A stretch of 64,000 nt of DNA from Curvibacter microcysteis. GTDB lineage: Bacteria > Pseudomonadota > Gammaproteobacteria > Burkholderiales > Burkholderiaceae_C. Under the pieces are notes generated by a model. The model saw nothing but the letters and a program-made list of their open reading frames with translations. It did no database searches and was not told the origin of the DNA. Location of the stretch: positions 558,001 to 622,000 of the forward strand of contig NZ_JAQSIO010000003.1 in assembly GCF_028649455.1 (NCBI RefSeq), given 5' to 3'. The position numbers and the translations under genes were made by a program. Below, piece by piece: positions 46,906-55,863 of this stretch. The number at the start of each line of letters is the position of its first letter. Within the stretch, counting starts at the first letter, position 1.

Positions 46906-48375
46906 TCAGGACGCCTTGGCGGCGTTGCGCAGCAGCTGCTGGTAGAACTGGATCGCTTCCACGTAGTTGGCCACCGAGATGCGCTCGTTGGTGCCATGGA
47001 AGCGCGGCAAGTCTTCGGGGCGCGCGCGCACCGGGGAGAACTTGTAGATGTTGCGGCTCAAGTCGCCGAAGTAGCGCGAGTCGGTGCCCGCCACCATCAG
47101 ACCTGGGGCCACGACAGCGGTCGGGAAGATCTCGCGCACCGTGCGGTTGATCAGCTGGTAGCCACGGGCCGAGGTGGGCGACACGGCCGAGGGCTCGGAG
47201 CCATCGCTGGGGCGCTGCACCTTGACGGCCTCATTGGCCACCACCTTCTTGATGTGCGTGTCCACGCTGTCCAGGCTGTCGCCGGGCAGGATGCGGAAGT
47301 TCACATGGGCCTCGGCGTGGCCGGGCAGCACATTGACCTTGTTGCCTGCGTTGACGATGGTCAGCGCCGTGGTGGTGCGCAGCATGGCGTTGGAGCTGGG
47401 CGCTTTTTCCAACTGCTGACGCACCAAGGGACCAAACAGCCACAGGTTGGACAGCAGCAGGCGGTTGGCCCCTTTCATTTCCGGGGCCAGGGTGTCGAAC
47501 AGCTCTTTCACCACGCCCTCGATGGCGGCCGGGAATTGGTTGGATTCCAGGCGCGACAAGGCGGTGCTGATCATGCCAATGGCGCTGTGCTGCGGCGGCA
47601 TGGACGAGTGCCCTGGGGCCGTCTCCACGCTGAGCTGCCAGGTGCCAATGCCTTTTTCGGCGACTCCGATCATCGCAGCGGGTTGGTCCAGCCCGGGCAT
47701 GACCCCCTCGGTGACCATCAGGCCCTCATCGAGCATGAACTCGAATTCGACCCCACGCTGCTTGAGCACCCGAGCCATCTCCTGCGCGCCTCGGCCACCC
47801 ACCTCCTCGTCACCGCCCGACAGCAAGTAGACCGTCTGACGGGGTTGGAAGCCGCTGGCCAACAAGGCCTCGACCGCCTCGAGCTGGGCCAACAGGTTGC
47901 CCTTGTCGTCCCAAGCCCCCCGACCCCAGATGAAGCCATCCTGGATGCGACCCTCGAACGGGGGCACGGCCCATTTGGCTTCGGTGCCGGGGGCGATGGG
48001 CACCACGTCCTGGTGCGCCATCAAGGCCAGGGGCAAGGCCTTGGCGTCGGTGCCTGGCCAGACAAACATCAGGCTGTGGGCGCCAAAGCGCTCCAGCTTG
48101 AGCTGGCGGTGCACGCGGGGAAACTGCTGCGCCAAATAGGCCTGCAACTGGTCGAACTCGGCCGCGTTGAATTGCGGGTCCTTGTCCGACGAGATGGTCT
48201 GGAACTTCACCGCACCGGACAGGCGCCCGGCAACGGCAGTCGCGTCCACAGGGGGGGCCTGGATGGGCTCCACCTGCAGCTGCCGCGATGGTTTGAGCAA
48301 GGTGTTGCCCACCACCACAGCGCCCAAACCGGCGCAGAGCGCCAGCACGGCCAGGGAGATTCGCTTGAGGCTCAT
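46906..48375 (-). CDS. M20-family metallopeptidase (carboxypeptidase S-like)
   Basis: 489 residues with an N-terminal membrane anchor or signal (ISLAVLALCAGLGAVVVGNTL). Metal-ligand segments are LMAHQDVVPIAPG, GRGAWDDKGNLLAQLEAVEA and YLLSGGDEEVGGRGAQ, with MVAGTDSRYFGDLS near the end. APGHSSMPPQHSAIG lies in the lid domain. It is expected in the periplasm and would cleave small peptides or N-acyl amino acids. It lies between the FadB-like and thiolase genes (26- and 42-base gaps), so it is probably co-transcribed with beta-oxidation enzymes. Confidence 0.9.
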   Translation of the reverse strand: MSLKRISLAVLALCAGLGAVVVGNTLLKPSRQLQVEPIQAPPVDATAVAGRLSGAVKFQTISSDKDPQFNAAEFDQLQAYLAQQFPRVHRQLKLERFGAHSLMFVWPGTDAKALPLALMAHQDVVPIAPGTEAKWAVPPFEGRIQDGFIWGRGAWDDKGNLLAQLEAVEALLASGFQPRQTVYLLSGGDEEVGGRGAQEMARVLKQRGVEFEFMLDEGLMVTEGVMPGLDQPAAMIGVAEKGIGTWQLSVETAPGHSSMPPQHSAIGMISTALSRLESNQFPAAIEGVVKELFDTLAPEMKGANRLLLSNLWLFGPLVRQQLEKAPSSNAMLRTTTALTIVNAGNKVNVLPGHAEAHVNFRILPGDSLDSVDTHIKKVVANEAVKVQRPSDGSEPSAVSPTSARGYQLINRTVREIFPTAVVAPGLMVAGTDSRYFGDLSRNIYKFSPVRARPEDLPRFHGTNERISVANYVEAIQFYQQLLRNAAKAS

Positions 48376-48401
48376 CGTGTGTCGCGTGCCGAGGCTGGGC
48401 T

Positions 48402-50513
48402 TCAGTTGAAGGTCTTGCCTTCAGCCACCAGGCGGGCCAACAGGGGCGCAGGCTGCCAGAACTTGGCGTCGTCCAGCGGGTTCTGGGCAAAGCGCTTCAT
48501 GGCTTCGGCCACATTGAACAGGCCCAGTTGGTCGGCGTAGTGCATGGGGCCACCGCGGTAGATCGGAAAGCCGTAGCCCGTCAGGTAGACCATGTCGATG
48601 TCGCTCGCCTTGCTGGCAATGCCTTCTTCCAGGATGTGGGCGGCTTCGTTGACCAGCGAGAACACCAGGCGCTGCACGATTTCTTCGTCAGAGATCTTGC
48701 GCGGCGTGATACCCAGGTCCTTGCGGTGCTTCTCGACCATCTCGACCACCAGCGGGCTGGGGATGGCGTCGCGCTTGCCGGGCACGTAGTCGTACCAGCC
48801 GGCGCCGGTTTTTTGGCCGTAACGGCCCAGCTCGCACAGCAGGTCAGCGGTCTTGCTGTACTTGAGGTCGGGCTTCTCGGTGTAGCGGCGCTTGCGGATG
48901 GCCCAGCCGATGTCGTTGCCGGCCAGGTCACCCATGCGGAAGGGGCCCATGGCAAAGCCAAATTTTTCGACGGCCTTGTCGACCTGGGCCGGGGTGGCGC
49001 CCTCTTCGAGCAGGAAGCCCGCTTGGCGGCTGTACTGTTCAATCATGCGGTTGCCGATGAAGCCATCGCACACGCCCGACACCACGGCGGTCTTTTTGAT
49101 CTTCTTGGCGATCGCCATCACGGTGGCCAGCACGTCCTTGGCAGTGGCTTGGCCACGCACCACTTCGAGCAGCTTCATGACGTTGGCCGGGCTGAAGAAG
49201 TGCATGCCCACCACGTCTTGCGGACGCTGGGTGAAGTTGGCGATCTTGTCCACGTCCAGTGTGGAGGTGTTCGATGCCAGGATGGCGCCGGGCTTGGCCA
49301 CGGCGTCGAGCTGCTTGAACACCGCTTCTTTGACGCCGAGTTCTTCAAACACGGCTTCGATGATCAGGTCGGCGTCTTTCAGGTCGTCGTAGCTCAGCGT
49401 GGTGCTCAGCAGGCTCATGCGCTGCTCGTACTTGTCTTGCTTGAGCTTGCCCTTCTTGACCTGAGCTTCGTAGTTCTTGCGGATGGTGGCGATGCCCCGG
49501 TCCAGCGCTTCCTGCTTCATTTCGAGCATCTTGACGGGGATGCCAGCGTTCAGGAAGTTCATGGTGATGCCGCCACCCATGGTGCCCGCACCGATCACGC
49601 CGACCAGCTTGATGTCGCGCTTGGGGGTGTCGTCGGCCACGTCCGGGATCTTGGAGGCGGCGCGCTCCGCCACGAACAGGTGGCGCAGGGCGCGGCACTC
49701 GGGCGTCCACATCAGGTTGATGAAGATGTCACGCTCGAAGGTCATGCCGTCGGCAAACTTCTTTTGCGTGGCGGCTTCCACCGCGTCCACGCACTTGGCG
49801 GGGGCCGGGTAGTTCTTGGCCATGCCCTTGACCATGTTGCGAGCGAACTGGAAGTAGGCGTCGCCCAGGGGGTGTTTGCAAGGCAGGTTGCGCACCAGCG
49901 GGAAGGCGCTGCCGTCCGCGTGCTTGGCTGCAGCTTCATGGGCCAGCGCAAAGGCCTCTTCGGCCAGCGACTCGGGCGAAGCAGCCAGCTTGTCGAACAG
50001 CTTTTGGCCCGGCAGCGAGGCCAGCAGTTCGCTCTTCACGGGTTCGCCGCTGACGATCATGTTGAGTGCGGTTTCCACGCCCAGCACGCGCGGCAGGCGC
50101 TGGGTGCCGCCGGCGCCGGGGATCAGGCCCAGCTTGACTTCAGGCAAGGCGATTTGGGTGCCGGGCGCCGCGATGCGGTAGTGCGCGCCCAAGGCCAATT
50201 CCAGGCCACCGCCCATGGCCACGCTGTGCAGCGCGGCGACCACGGGCTTGGCCGAGTTTTCGACCGCCGTGATGACGCTCAGCAAATTGGGTTCTTGCAA
50301 GGCCTTGGGGCTGCCGAACTCCTTGATGTCGGCACCGCCCGAGAAGGCTTTGCCAGCGCCGGTCAGCACGATGGCCTTGACGGCCGCGTCGGCGTTGGCC
50401 TGCTCCAGGCCGGCGACGATGCCCTGGCGTGTGGCCAGACCCAGGCCGTTGACCGGGGGGTTGTTCAGGGTGATCACGGCGATATCGCCATGGACTTTGT
50501 ATTCTGCCGTCAT
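48402..50513 (-). CDS. fadB: Multifunctional enoyl-CoA hydratase / 3-hydroxyacyl-CoA dehydrogenase (FadB/FadJ-like)
   Basis: 703 residues from ATG 50513. Residues about 1-190 are the crotonase domain ([33 protein letters not shown]). Residues about 297-475 are the NAD domain ([20 protein letters not shown]), followed by two C-terminal 3HCDH domains ([20 protein letters not shown]). It hydrates enoyl-CoA and oxidises the product. It is the first gene of the fadB-M20-thiolase run and has a near-perfect palindrome 22-43 bases upstream, suggesting repressor control. Confidence 0.94.
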   Translation of the reverse strand: MTAEYKVHGDIAVITLNNPPVNGLGLATRQGIVAGLEQANADAAVKAIVLTGAGKAFSGGADIKEFGSPKALQEPNLLSVITAVENSAKPVVAALHSVAMGGGLELALGAHYRIAAPGTQIALPEVKLGLIPGAGGTQRLPRVLGVETALNMIVSGEPVKSELLASLPGQKLFDKLAASPESLAEEAFALAHEAAAKHADGSAFPLVRNLPCKHPLGDAYFQFARNMVKGMAKNYPAPAKCVDAVEAATQKKFADGMTFERDIFINLMWTPECRALRHLFVAERAASKIPDVADDTPKRDIKLVGVIGAGTMGGGITMNFLNAGIPVKMLEMKQEALDRGIATIRKNYEAQVKKGKLKQDKYEQRMSLLSTTLSYDDLKDADLIIEAVFEELGVKEAVFKQLDAVAKPGAILASNTSTLDVDKIANFTQRPQDVVGMHFFSPANVMKLLEVVRGQATAKDVLATVMAIAKKIKKTAVVSGVCDGFIGNRMIEQYSRQAGFLLEEGATPAQVDKAVEKFGFAMGPFRMGDLAGNDIGWAIRKRRYTEKPDLKYSKTADLLCELGRYGQKTGAGWYDYVPGKRDAIPSPLVVEMVEKHRKDLGITPRKISDEEIVQRLVFSLVNEAAHILEEGIASKASDIDMVYLTGYGFPIYRGGPMHYADQLGLFNVAEAMKRFAQNPLDDAKFWQPAPLLARLVAEGKTFN

Positions 50514-50534
50514 GCGGGTGGTCCTCAATGGGTG

Positions 50535-50556
50535 AAAACGAACGATCGTGCGTTTT
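50535..50556. promoter_or_regulatory. Near-perfect 22-base palindrome upstream of the fadB-like gene
   Basis: AAAACG-A-ACGATCGT-G-CGTTTT is symmetrical at 20 of 22 positions; only 50541 and 50550 break the symmetry. It lies 22-43 bases before the fadB-like start codon, overlapping the probable promoter or leader. The form resembles operators of TetR-type fatty-acid regulators (PsrA/FadR/FadP class). No regulator gene is adjacent. Confidence 0.6.
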
Positions 50557-50696
50557 TGATTTTAGGAAAAGCTTGTTGCACCGCAACGCAAATCTGTCCC
50601 GACAGAGACAAAATCAGCGTTTTAGGGCGCCAACAAGGGAAAACACCTACGCGCCAGCGGGCGCGGGAGCGGCGCCCGCGGCACCGCCCCGGGCCG

Positions 50697-51398
50697 TCAG
50701 ACTTCCAGCCATTCCTTGCGCGTGTCGCTGTCCGCGCGCAGGCTGTCGGGCGTGCCTTCAAACACGATGCTGCCGTGGCCCATGACCAGGGCGCGGTCAG
50801 AAATCGCCATGGCGATGGTCAGCTTCTGCTCGATCAGCAGCACGGAGATGCCCCGGGCCTTGAGCTTTTGCAGGTACTCCCCCACCAGTTCAACGATCTT
50901 GGGCGCCAGGCCTTCGGTGGGCTCATCGATGATGATCAGGTCGGGGTCTCCCATCAAGGTTCGGCACAGAGTCAGCATCTGCTGCTCACCGCCAGACAGC
51001 ACGCCGGCTTCGGTGTGCTGACGTTCGCGCAAGCGGGGGAACATCTCGTACATGTCGTCAAACGACCAGCGCGAGCCCTGCCCATTGCCCTTGCGACCCA
51101 GCAGCAGGTTCTGGTGCACGGTCAGCTTGGGGAAGATGTCACGGTTCTCGGGCACGTAGCCAATGCCCAGGTGGGCGATTTCATAGGCCTTGCGACCGGT
51201 CAGGGGCTGGCCCTTCCAGGTGATGCCCCCCTCCCAGGTCACCAAGCCCATGATGGCCTTGGCCGTGGTGGAACGGCCCGAGCCGTTGCGCCCCAGCAAG
51301 GCCACGATCTCGCCGGGCTGGACTTCAAAGTTCACGCCATGCAGTACATGGCTCTTGCCGTAGTAGCCGTGCAGGTTCTCTACCTTCAACATCGTCAA
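50697..51398 (-). CDS. livF: Branched-chain-type ABC transporter ATP-binding protein LivF
   Basis: 233 residues. The ABC signature is SGGEQQM in GVLSGGEQQMLTLCR and Walker B is PDLIIIDEPTEGLAP. Walker A reads GRNGSGRST, with Arg42 in place of the usual Lys; the codon is CGT, so the substitution is real in this sequence. It pairs with LivG. The start overlaps the livG stop by four bases (ATGA). Confidence 0.94.
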   Translation of the reverse strand: MTMLKVENLHGYYGKSHVLHGVNFEVQPGEIVALLGRNGSGRSTTAKAIMGLVTWEGGITWKGQPLTGRKAYEIAHLGIGYVPENRDIFPKLTVHQNLLLGRKGNGQGSRWSFDDMYEMFPRLRERQHTEAGVLSGGEQQMLTLCRTLMGDPDLIIIDEPTEGLAPKIVELVGEYLQKLKARGISVLLIEQKLTIAMAISDRALVMGHGSIVFEGTPDSLRADSDTRKEWLEV

Positions 51399-52177
51399 TG
51401 TCCTCCGGCCTGGTTATCGGCCACCACGGAGCCCAGATAGGCTTCCTGCACGCGCTGATTGGCGCGCACCGCCTCAGGGGTGTCAAAAGCGATCACCTCG
51501 CCATACACCACCACGGCAATCTTGTCGGCCAGGCCGAACACCACGCCCATGTCGTGCTCCACCGTGAGCAGGGTCTTGCCCACGGTGACTTCACGGATCA
51601 GGCTGATGAAGCGCTTGGTCTCGCTGCGGCTCATGCCGGCGGTGGGCTCGTCCAGCAAGATCACGTTGGCCCCGCCAGCGATGGTGATGCCGATCTCCAG
51701 CGCACGCTGCTCCGCGTAGGTCAGGTTGGTGGCGAGCACGTCCCGCTTTTTGTCCAGGTGGATCATGCGCATCAGCTCTTCAGCGCGCGCATTGGCGTCG
51801 TGCAGGCCGGACAAAAAGCGCAGGAAGGTGTACTTGTAGCCCAGGCTCCACAGCACGCCACAGCGCAGGTTCTCGAACACGCTCAGCTTGGGAAAGATGT
51901 TCGTGATCTGGAAGCTGCGCGACAGGCCCCGCCGGTTGATCTCGTAGGGCGGCAAGCCATTGATGCGCTGGCCGTTGAGCACCACGTCCCCACTGGTGGG
52001 GGCGAAGCGGCCGCTGATCAAATTGAACAGCGTGGACTTGCCTGCCCCGTTGGGGCCGATGATGGCCACACGCTCGCCGTGGGCCACTTGCAGGTTGGCG
52101 CCCCGGATGATCTCCGAGCGGCCAAAACTCTTGCGCAGGTCTTTGAGCTCCAGCGCGAATTCAGAAGTTGCGGTCAT
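51395..52177 (-). CDS. livG: Branched-chain-type ABC transporter ATP-binding protein LivG
   Basis: 260 residues. Walker A GPNGAGKST has an intact Lys47. The signature region is TNLTYAEQRALEIGI, the usual degenerate LivG form, and Walker B is VILLDEPTAGMS. LivG-specific LSRSFQITNIFPKLSVFENL is present. It starts three bases after the livM stop. Confidence 0.95.
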   Translation of the reverse strand: MTATSEFALELKDLRKSFGRSEIIRGANLQVAHGERVAIIGPNGAGKSTLFNLISGRFAPTSGDVVLNGQRINGLPPYEINRRGLSRSFQITNIFPKLSVFENLRCGVLWSLGYKYTFLRFLSGLHDANARAEELMRMIHLDKKRDVLATNLTYAEQRALEIGITIAGGANVILLDEPTAGMSRSETKRFISLIREVTVGKTLLTVEHDMGVVFGLADKIAVVVYGEVIAFDTPEAVRANQRVQEAYLGSVVADNQAGGH

Positions 52178-52180
52178 GGC

Positions 52181-53476
52181 TCAGTGGGCCTCCGTGCGCT
52201 TGATTTCGTGTTCGATCTCTTCCTGGATGGTGTGCCACAGGCGGCTGAAGCGGCGTCGCACCGTCTCAAACAAGCCCAGGCCCACCAGCAGCACCGCGAT
52301 CGAGCCCACCCAGCTGCCAGTGCTCTCGGCATTGAGCTGGGTGCCCAGGAACTGCAGTTGCGGGCCCAGGGCCGCATTGAGTTGCAGGTGGTAGAGCATC
52401 TCGATCATGGACGCAGCCCCCAACAACACCACCAGGGCGCTGAGGGCCAGGCCCAGGTAGCTGAGGCCGAGTCGCTTGAGCTTGCCGTACTTGGCCACAC
52501 GCATGTTCATCATGATCAGGCTGGCCACGCCGCCGGGGGCGTACATCACCATGAACAGGAACACCAGGCCCAGGTACAGCAGCCAGGCCTTGCTGAGTTC
52601 AGACAGCAGCACCGAGGCGAACACCAGCAAGACGGCACCGATGATGGGGCCGAAGAAGAAGGTGGCGCCGCCCAGGAAGGTGAACAGCAGGTAACCGCCC
52701 GAGCGCACAGCGCTCACGCTGTCGGCCGCCGTCACGATCTCGAAGTTGATGGTGGCCAGACCGCCGCCCACGCCGGCAAAAAAGCCCGCGATGATGAAGG
52801 CGAAATAGCGCACGCGCTGGGTGTTGTAGCCAATGAACTCGACCCGTTCCGGGTTGTCACGCACCGCGTTCAGGATGCGGCCCAAGGGCGTGCCGGTGAA
52901 GGCAAACATGGCCGCCGTGCAGACAAAACAGTAGACCGCGATCAGGTAGTACACCTGGGTTTGCGAGCCGAAGTTCATGCCCAGGAAGGGCGTGCCATAG
53001 ACGCGGTTGGTGGTGATGCCACCTTCGCCGCCGAAGAACTCGGGCAGCATCAGCGCCATGGAGGCCACCAGCTCACCAATGCCCAGCGTGATCATGGCAA
53101 AGGTGGTGCCTGACTTCTTGGTGGTGACAAAGCCCAGCAGCACGGCAAAAGCCATGCCCGCCAGACCGCCCACGATGGGAATCAGCACCACCGGCACCAC
53201 GGGGCCGCCCTGCCCCGCCAGGTTCATGGTGTGGATGGCCAGGAAGGAGCCCAGGCCCACGTACACGGCGTGACCAAAGCTCAGCATGCCGCCCTGGCCC
53301 AGGAGCATGTTGTAGCTCAGGCAGATGATGATCAGGTAGCCGATCTGGGACAGCATGGTCAGGGCCAGGCTGCTCTTGAAGAGCAGCGGGGCCACGGCCA
53401 GCACCAGCGCAAACAAGGTCCAGACCACGATGCGCCCCAGGTTCAGGGGCTTGAAACTGTAGTGACTTGCGTTCAT
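52181..53476 (-). CDS. livM: Branched-chain-type ABC transporter permease LivM
   Basis: 431 residues, about nine membrane segments. The EAA-like segment and family residues appear in YNMLLGQGGMLSFGHAVYVG and AVRDNPERVEFIGYNTQRVR. The C-terminal 80 residues (after MRVAKYGKLKRLGLS) add two more hydrophobic segments and a charged tail, longer than E. coli LivM. It lies three bases after livH. Confidence 0.93.
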   Translation of the reverse strand: MNASHYSFKPLNLGRIVVWTLFALVLAVAPLLFKSSLALTMLSQIGYLIIICLSYNMLLGQGGMLSFGHAVYVGLGSFLAIHTMNLAGQGGPVVPVVLIPIVGGLAGMAFAVLLGFVTTKKSGTTFAMITLGIGELVASMALMLPEFFGGEGGITTNRVYGTPFLGMNFGSQTQVYYLIAVYCFVCTAAMFAFTGTPLGRILNAVRDNPERVEFIGYNTQRVRYFAFIIAGFFAGVGGGLATINFEIVTAADSVSAVRSGGYLLFTFLGGATFFFGPIIGAVLLVFASVLLSELSKAWLLYLGLVFLFMVMYAPGGVASLIMMNMRVAKYGKLKRLGLSYLGLALSALVVLLGAASMIEMLYHLQLNAALGPQLQFLGTQLNAESTGSWVGSIAVLLVGLGLFETVRRRFSRLWHTIQEEIEHEIKRTEAH

Positions 53477-53479
53477 GGG

Positions 53480-54433
53480 TCAGTCCTCCCGCTTGCCGAG
53501 AAGACCCTTGGGCCGGAAGATGAGGATCAGCACCAGCAACAGGTACGGCAGGATGGGCGCGACCTGAGAGATGGTGAGCTTGAGCAGCGCGTAGCCAAAG
53601 GTCTGCTCCGTGACCGCCACGCCGAAGAGCTGCACCAGGCTGCCCAGGGAGTAGTCCAGTGCCACGGCAAAAGTCTGCAGCACACCGATCAGCAAGGAGG
53701 CCAGGAAGGCCCCCGCCAGCGAACCCATGCCACCCACCACCACCACGACAAAGATGATGGAGCCCACCGAGCCCGCCATGGCCGGCTCGGTGACATAGGT
53801 GTTGCCGCCAATCACGCCGGCCAGGCCCGCCAAGGCCGCACCGCCGCCAAACACCAGCATGAACACGCGGGGCACGTTGTGGCCCAGCGCCTCGGCCATT
53901 TCCGGGTGCGTCAGCGCGGCCTGGATCACCAGGCCAATGCGGGTGCGGGTCAGCAGCAGCCAGACCGACAGCAGCATCAACAAGGCCACCAGCATGATGA
54001 AGGAGCGCGACTTGGGGAACTGGGTGCCATACAGCGAGAACAGCGGCCCTTGCAGCTGCTCGGGCAGGCCATAAGGCACGGTGGAGCGGCCCCAGACCAA
54101 TTGCACCACCTCCAGGATCAGGTAGGACAGGCCGAAGGTCACCAGCAGCTCAGGCACATGGCCGAACTTGTGCACGCGGCGCAGGCTGTAGCGCTCGAAC
54201 AGTGAGCCCAGGGCCCCCACGGCCAGGGGCGCCACGAACAGCGCCGGCCAAAAGCCGATGGCCTTGGAGATGGTGAAGGCGAAGTACGCCCCCAACATGT
54301 AGAAGCTGGTGTGCGCAAAATTAAGAACGCCCATCATGCTGAAAATGAGCGTCAGCCCAGAGCTCAGCATGAACAGCAGCAGCCCGTAGCTGACGCCGTT
54401 GAGCATCGAGATGGTGAAAAACTCAAGATTCAT
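53480..54433 (-). CDS. livH: Branched-chain-type ABC transporter permease LivH
   Basis: 317 residues, about eight membrane segments. Characteristic segments are LTLIFSMMGVLNFAHTSFYM and RTRIGLVIQAALTHPEMAEA. It is the first gene of livHMGF and follows a strong terminator hairpin that separates it from the binding-protein gene, so expression depends on read-through or on another promoter. Confidence 0.93.
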   Translation of the reverse strand: MNLEFFTISMLNGVSYGLLLFMLSSGLTLIFSMMGVLNFAHTSFYMLGAYFAFTISKAIGFWPALFVAPLAVGALGSLFERYSLRRVHKFGHVPELLVTFGLSYLILEVVQLVWGRSTVPYGLPEQLQGPLFSLYGTQFPKSRSFIMLVALLMLLSVWLLLTRTRIGLVIQAALTHPEMAEALGHNVPRVFMLVFGGGAALAGLAGVIGGNTYVTEPAMAGSVGSIIFVVVVVGGMGSLAGAFLASLLIGVLQTFAVALDYSLGSLVQLFGVAVTEQTFGYALLKLTISQVAPILPYLLLVLILIFRPKGLLGKRED

Positions 54434-54456
54434 TGAAAGTCTTTGGTCATCAGGTG

Positions 54457-54485
54457 AAAAAAAAGGCCCGAGCGGCGTCGGGCCT
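54457..54485 (-). terminator. Strong intrinsic terminator between the binding-protein gene and livH
   Basis: On the minus strand AGGCCCGA-CGCCGC-TCGGGCCT is followed by eight T residues. The stem is eight perfect base pairs. It lies 20 bases after the binding-protein stop and 23 bases before livH. Read-through would give an excess of binding protein over transporter. Confidence 0.88.
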
Positions 54486-54504
54486 CACGTGCGCAGCCGG
54501 GACC

Positions 54505-55737
54505 TTACGGACGCTTCATTTCACACGAAGTGGGCGTGCTGGCCACATAGGCTTCGTAGAACTTTTGCGGCGTCAGGGTGTAGCCCGTGTTCTCCGGCGA
54601 GTAAGGGTACTTGCCGCCGGCCTTTTCCCACTTGGTGATGAACAGACCTTGCTGCAGTTGGTGGTCGGTCTTGCGCAGTTCGACTTCACCGTTGAAGCTC
54701 TTGAACTTCATGCCTTCCAGGGTGGCCGCGACCTTGACCGGGTCGGTGCTCTTGGAGCGCACAAAGGCCTCGGTCAGCGCGGTGAACACCGTGTAGATGT
54801 CGGTGGTGTAGAGGTCGTCGTTGAACTTGGCCTTGAACTGGTCGGCCAGTTTTTGGATTTCGCCACCCATGTTGTAGTGGCCGTAGCTGACCTGATAGAC
54901 CTTGCCTGCCGAGGCTGCGCCCATGGCGGTTGGGGTGCCCGAGGTCACGGCGTAGTAGGTGAGGAATTTGACGTCGTTCAGGCCGGCGTCGTTGGCGGCC
55001 TTGATCAGCAAGGCCAGATCCGAGCCCCAGTTGCCAGTCACCACCGTGTCGGCGCCAGACTGCTTGATCTTGGCGATGTAGGGGGAGAAGTCGCGCACTT
55101 GCGCCAAGGGGTGCAGGTCGTCGCCGACGATCTGGATGTCCGGGCGCTTGCGGGCCAGGTTGGCCTTGGCGAACTTGGAGACTTGTTGACCGTGCGAGTA
55201 GTTCTGGTTGATCAGGTAGACCTTCTTGATGTCGGGGACGTCCTTCATCCAGGTGGTCAGGGCTTCCATCTTCATGGAGGTGTCAGCGTCGAAACGGAAC
55301 TGCCAGTAGCTGCACTTGCTGTTGGTCAGGTCGGGGTCGACGGCGGCGTAGTTCAGGTACACCACTTCCTTGCCCGGGTTGCGGGCGTTGTGCTTTTCCA
55401 GCGCATCGATGATGGCCAGCGCCGGGCCCGAGCCGTTGCCCTGGGTCACGTAGCGTGCGCCTTGGTCAATGGCCGAGCGCAGGGCACTGGTGGTCTCTTG
55501 CGGGCTGAGCTTGTTGTCGATGCCAATGATCTCGAATTTCACACCGGCGGCGTTCTTTTTATTGAACTCCTCGGCCAGAAACTGAAAGGACTTGAGTTGG
55601 TTGGTGCCCACGGCGGCCATCAGGCCCGACAGCGGGTCCAGCCAAGCGATCTTGACCGTCTCACCCTTCTGCGCCATGGCGCCACTGGCCAGGGCCAAGA
55701 GGGTCGATGCCACGACTGTCTTCATCACGAACTTCAT
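54505..55737 (-). CDS. Periplasmic substrate-binding protein of the Liv-type ABC importer
   Basis: 410 residues with a clear signal peptide (VVASTLLALASGAMAQ). The mature protein begins KGETVKIAWLDPLSGLMAAV and is a type I periplasmic binding fold. The substrate is not known: nearby acyl-CoA synthetase and beta-oxidation genes make an organic or fatty acid at least as likely as an amino acid. A terminator after the gene favours higher expression than livHMGF. Its upstream region carries AGGG-AATGC-CCCT (55799-55811). Confidence 0.9.
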   Translation of the reverse strand: MKFVMKTVVASTLLALASGAMAQKGETVKIAWLDPLSGLMAAVGTNQLKSFQFLAEEFNKKNAAGVKFEIIGIDNKLSPQETTSALRSAIDQGARYVTQGNGSGPALAIIDALEKHNARNPGKEVVYLNYAAVDPDLTNSKCSYWQFRFDADTSMKMEALTTWMKDVPDIKKVYLINQNYSHGQQVSKFAKANLARKRPDIQIVGDDLHPLAQVRDFSPYIAKIKQSGADTVVTGNWGSDLALLIKAANDAGLNDVKFLTYYAVTSGTPTAMGAASAGKVYQVSYGHYNMGGEIQKLADQFKAKFNDDLYTTDIYTVFTALTEAFVRSKSTDPVKVAATLEGMKFKSFNGEVELRKTDHQLQQGLFITKWEKAGGKYPYSPENTGYTLTPQKFYEAYVASTPTSCEMKRP

Positions 55738-55863
55738 GCTTTGTCTCCGTTGTGTTTCGAGTGTTTTCAGCGTAAGTCTTTTGTGCAGTGCAACGCTCAG
55801 GGAATGCCCCTAGCGCCTATCACGCAGGCGACTGGACTGCCAGCAGCCGCCTGCCCAATGGCC

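Noticed and set aside
50658-50680. GC-rich hairpin GCGGGCGC-N7-GCGCCCGC past the livF stop side
   Set aside because: It lies upstream of the livF stop in genome order and downstream of no U tract on either strand, so a terminator call is not supported.
48528-51440. Long plus-strand frame across the fadB-like and livF genes
   Set aside because: It runs through two unrelated certain genes and has shadow-type composition.
55799-55811. AGGG-AATGC-CCCT repeat upstream of the binding-protein gene
   Set aside because: Arms of only four bases are expected often by chance in this GC-rich sequence; noted but not called as an operator.
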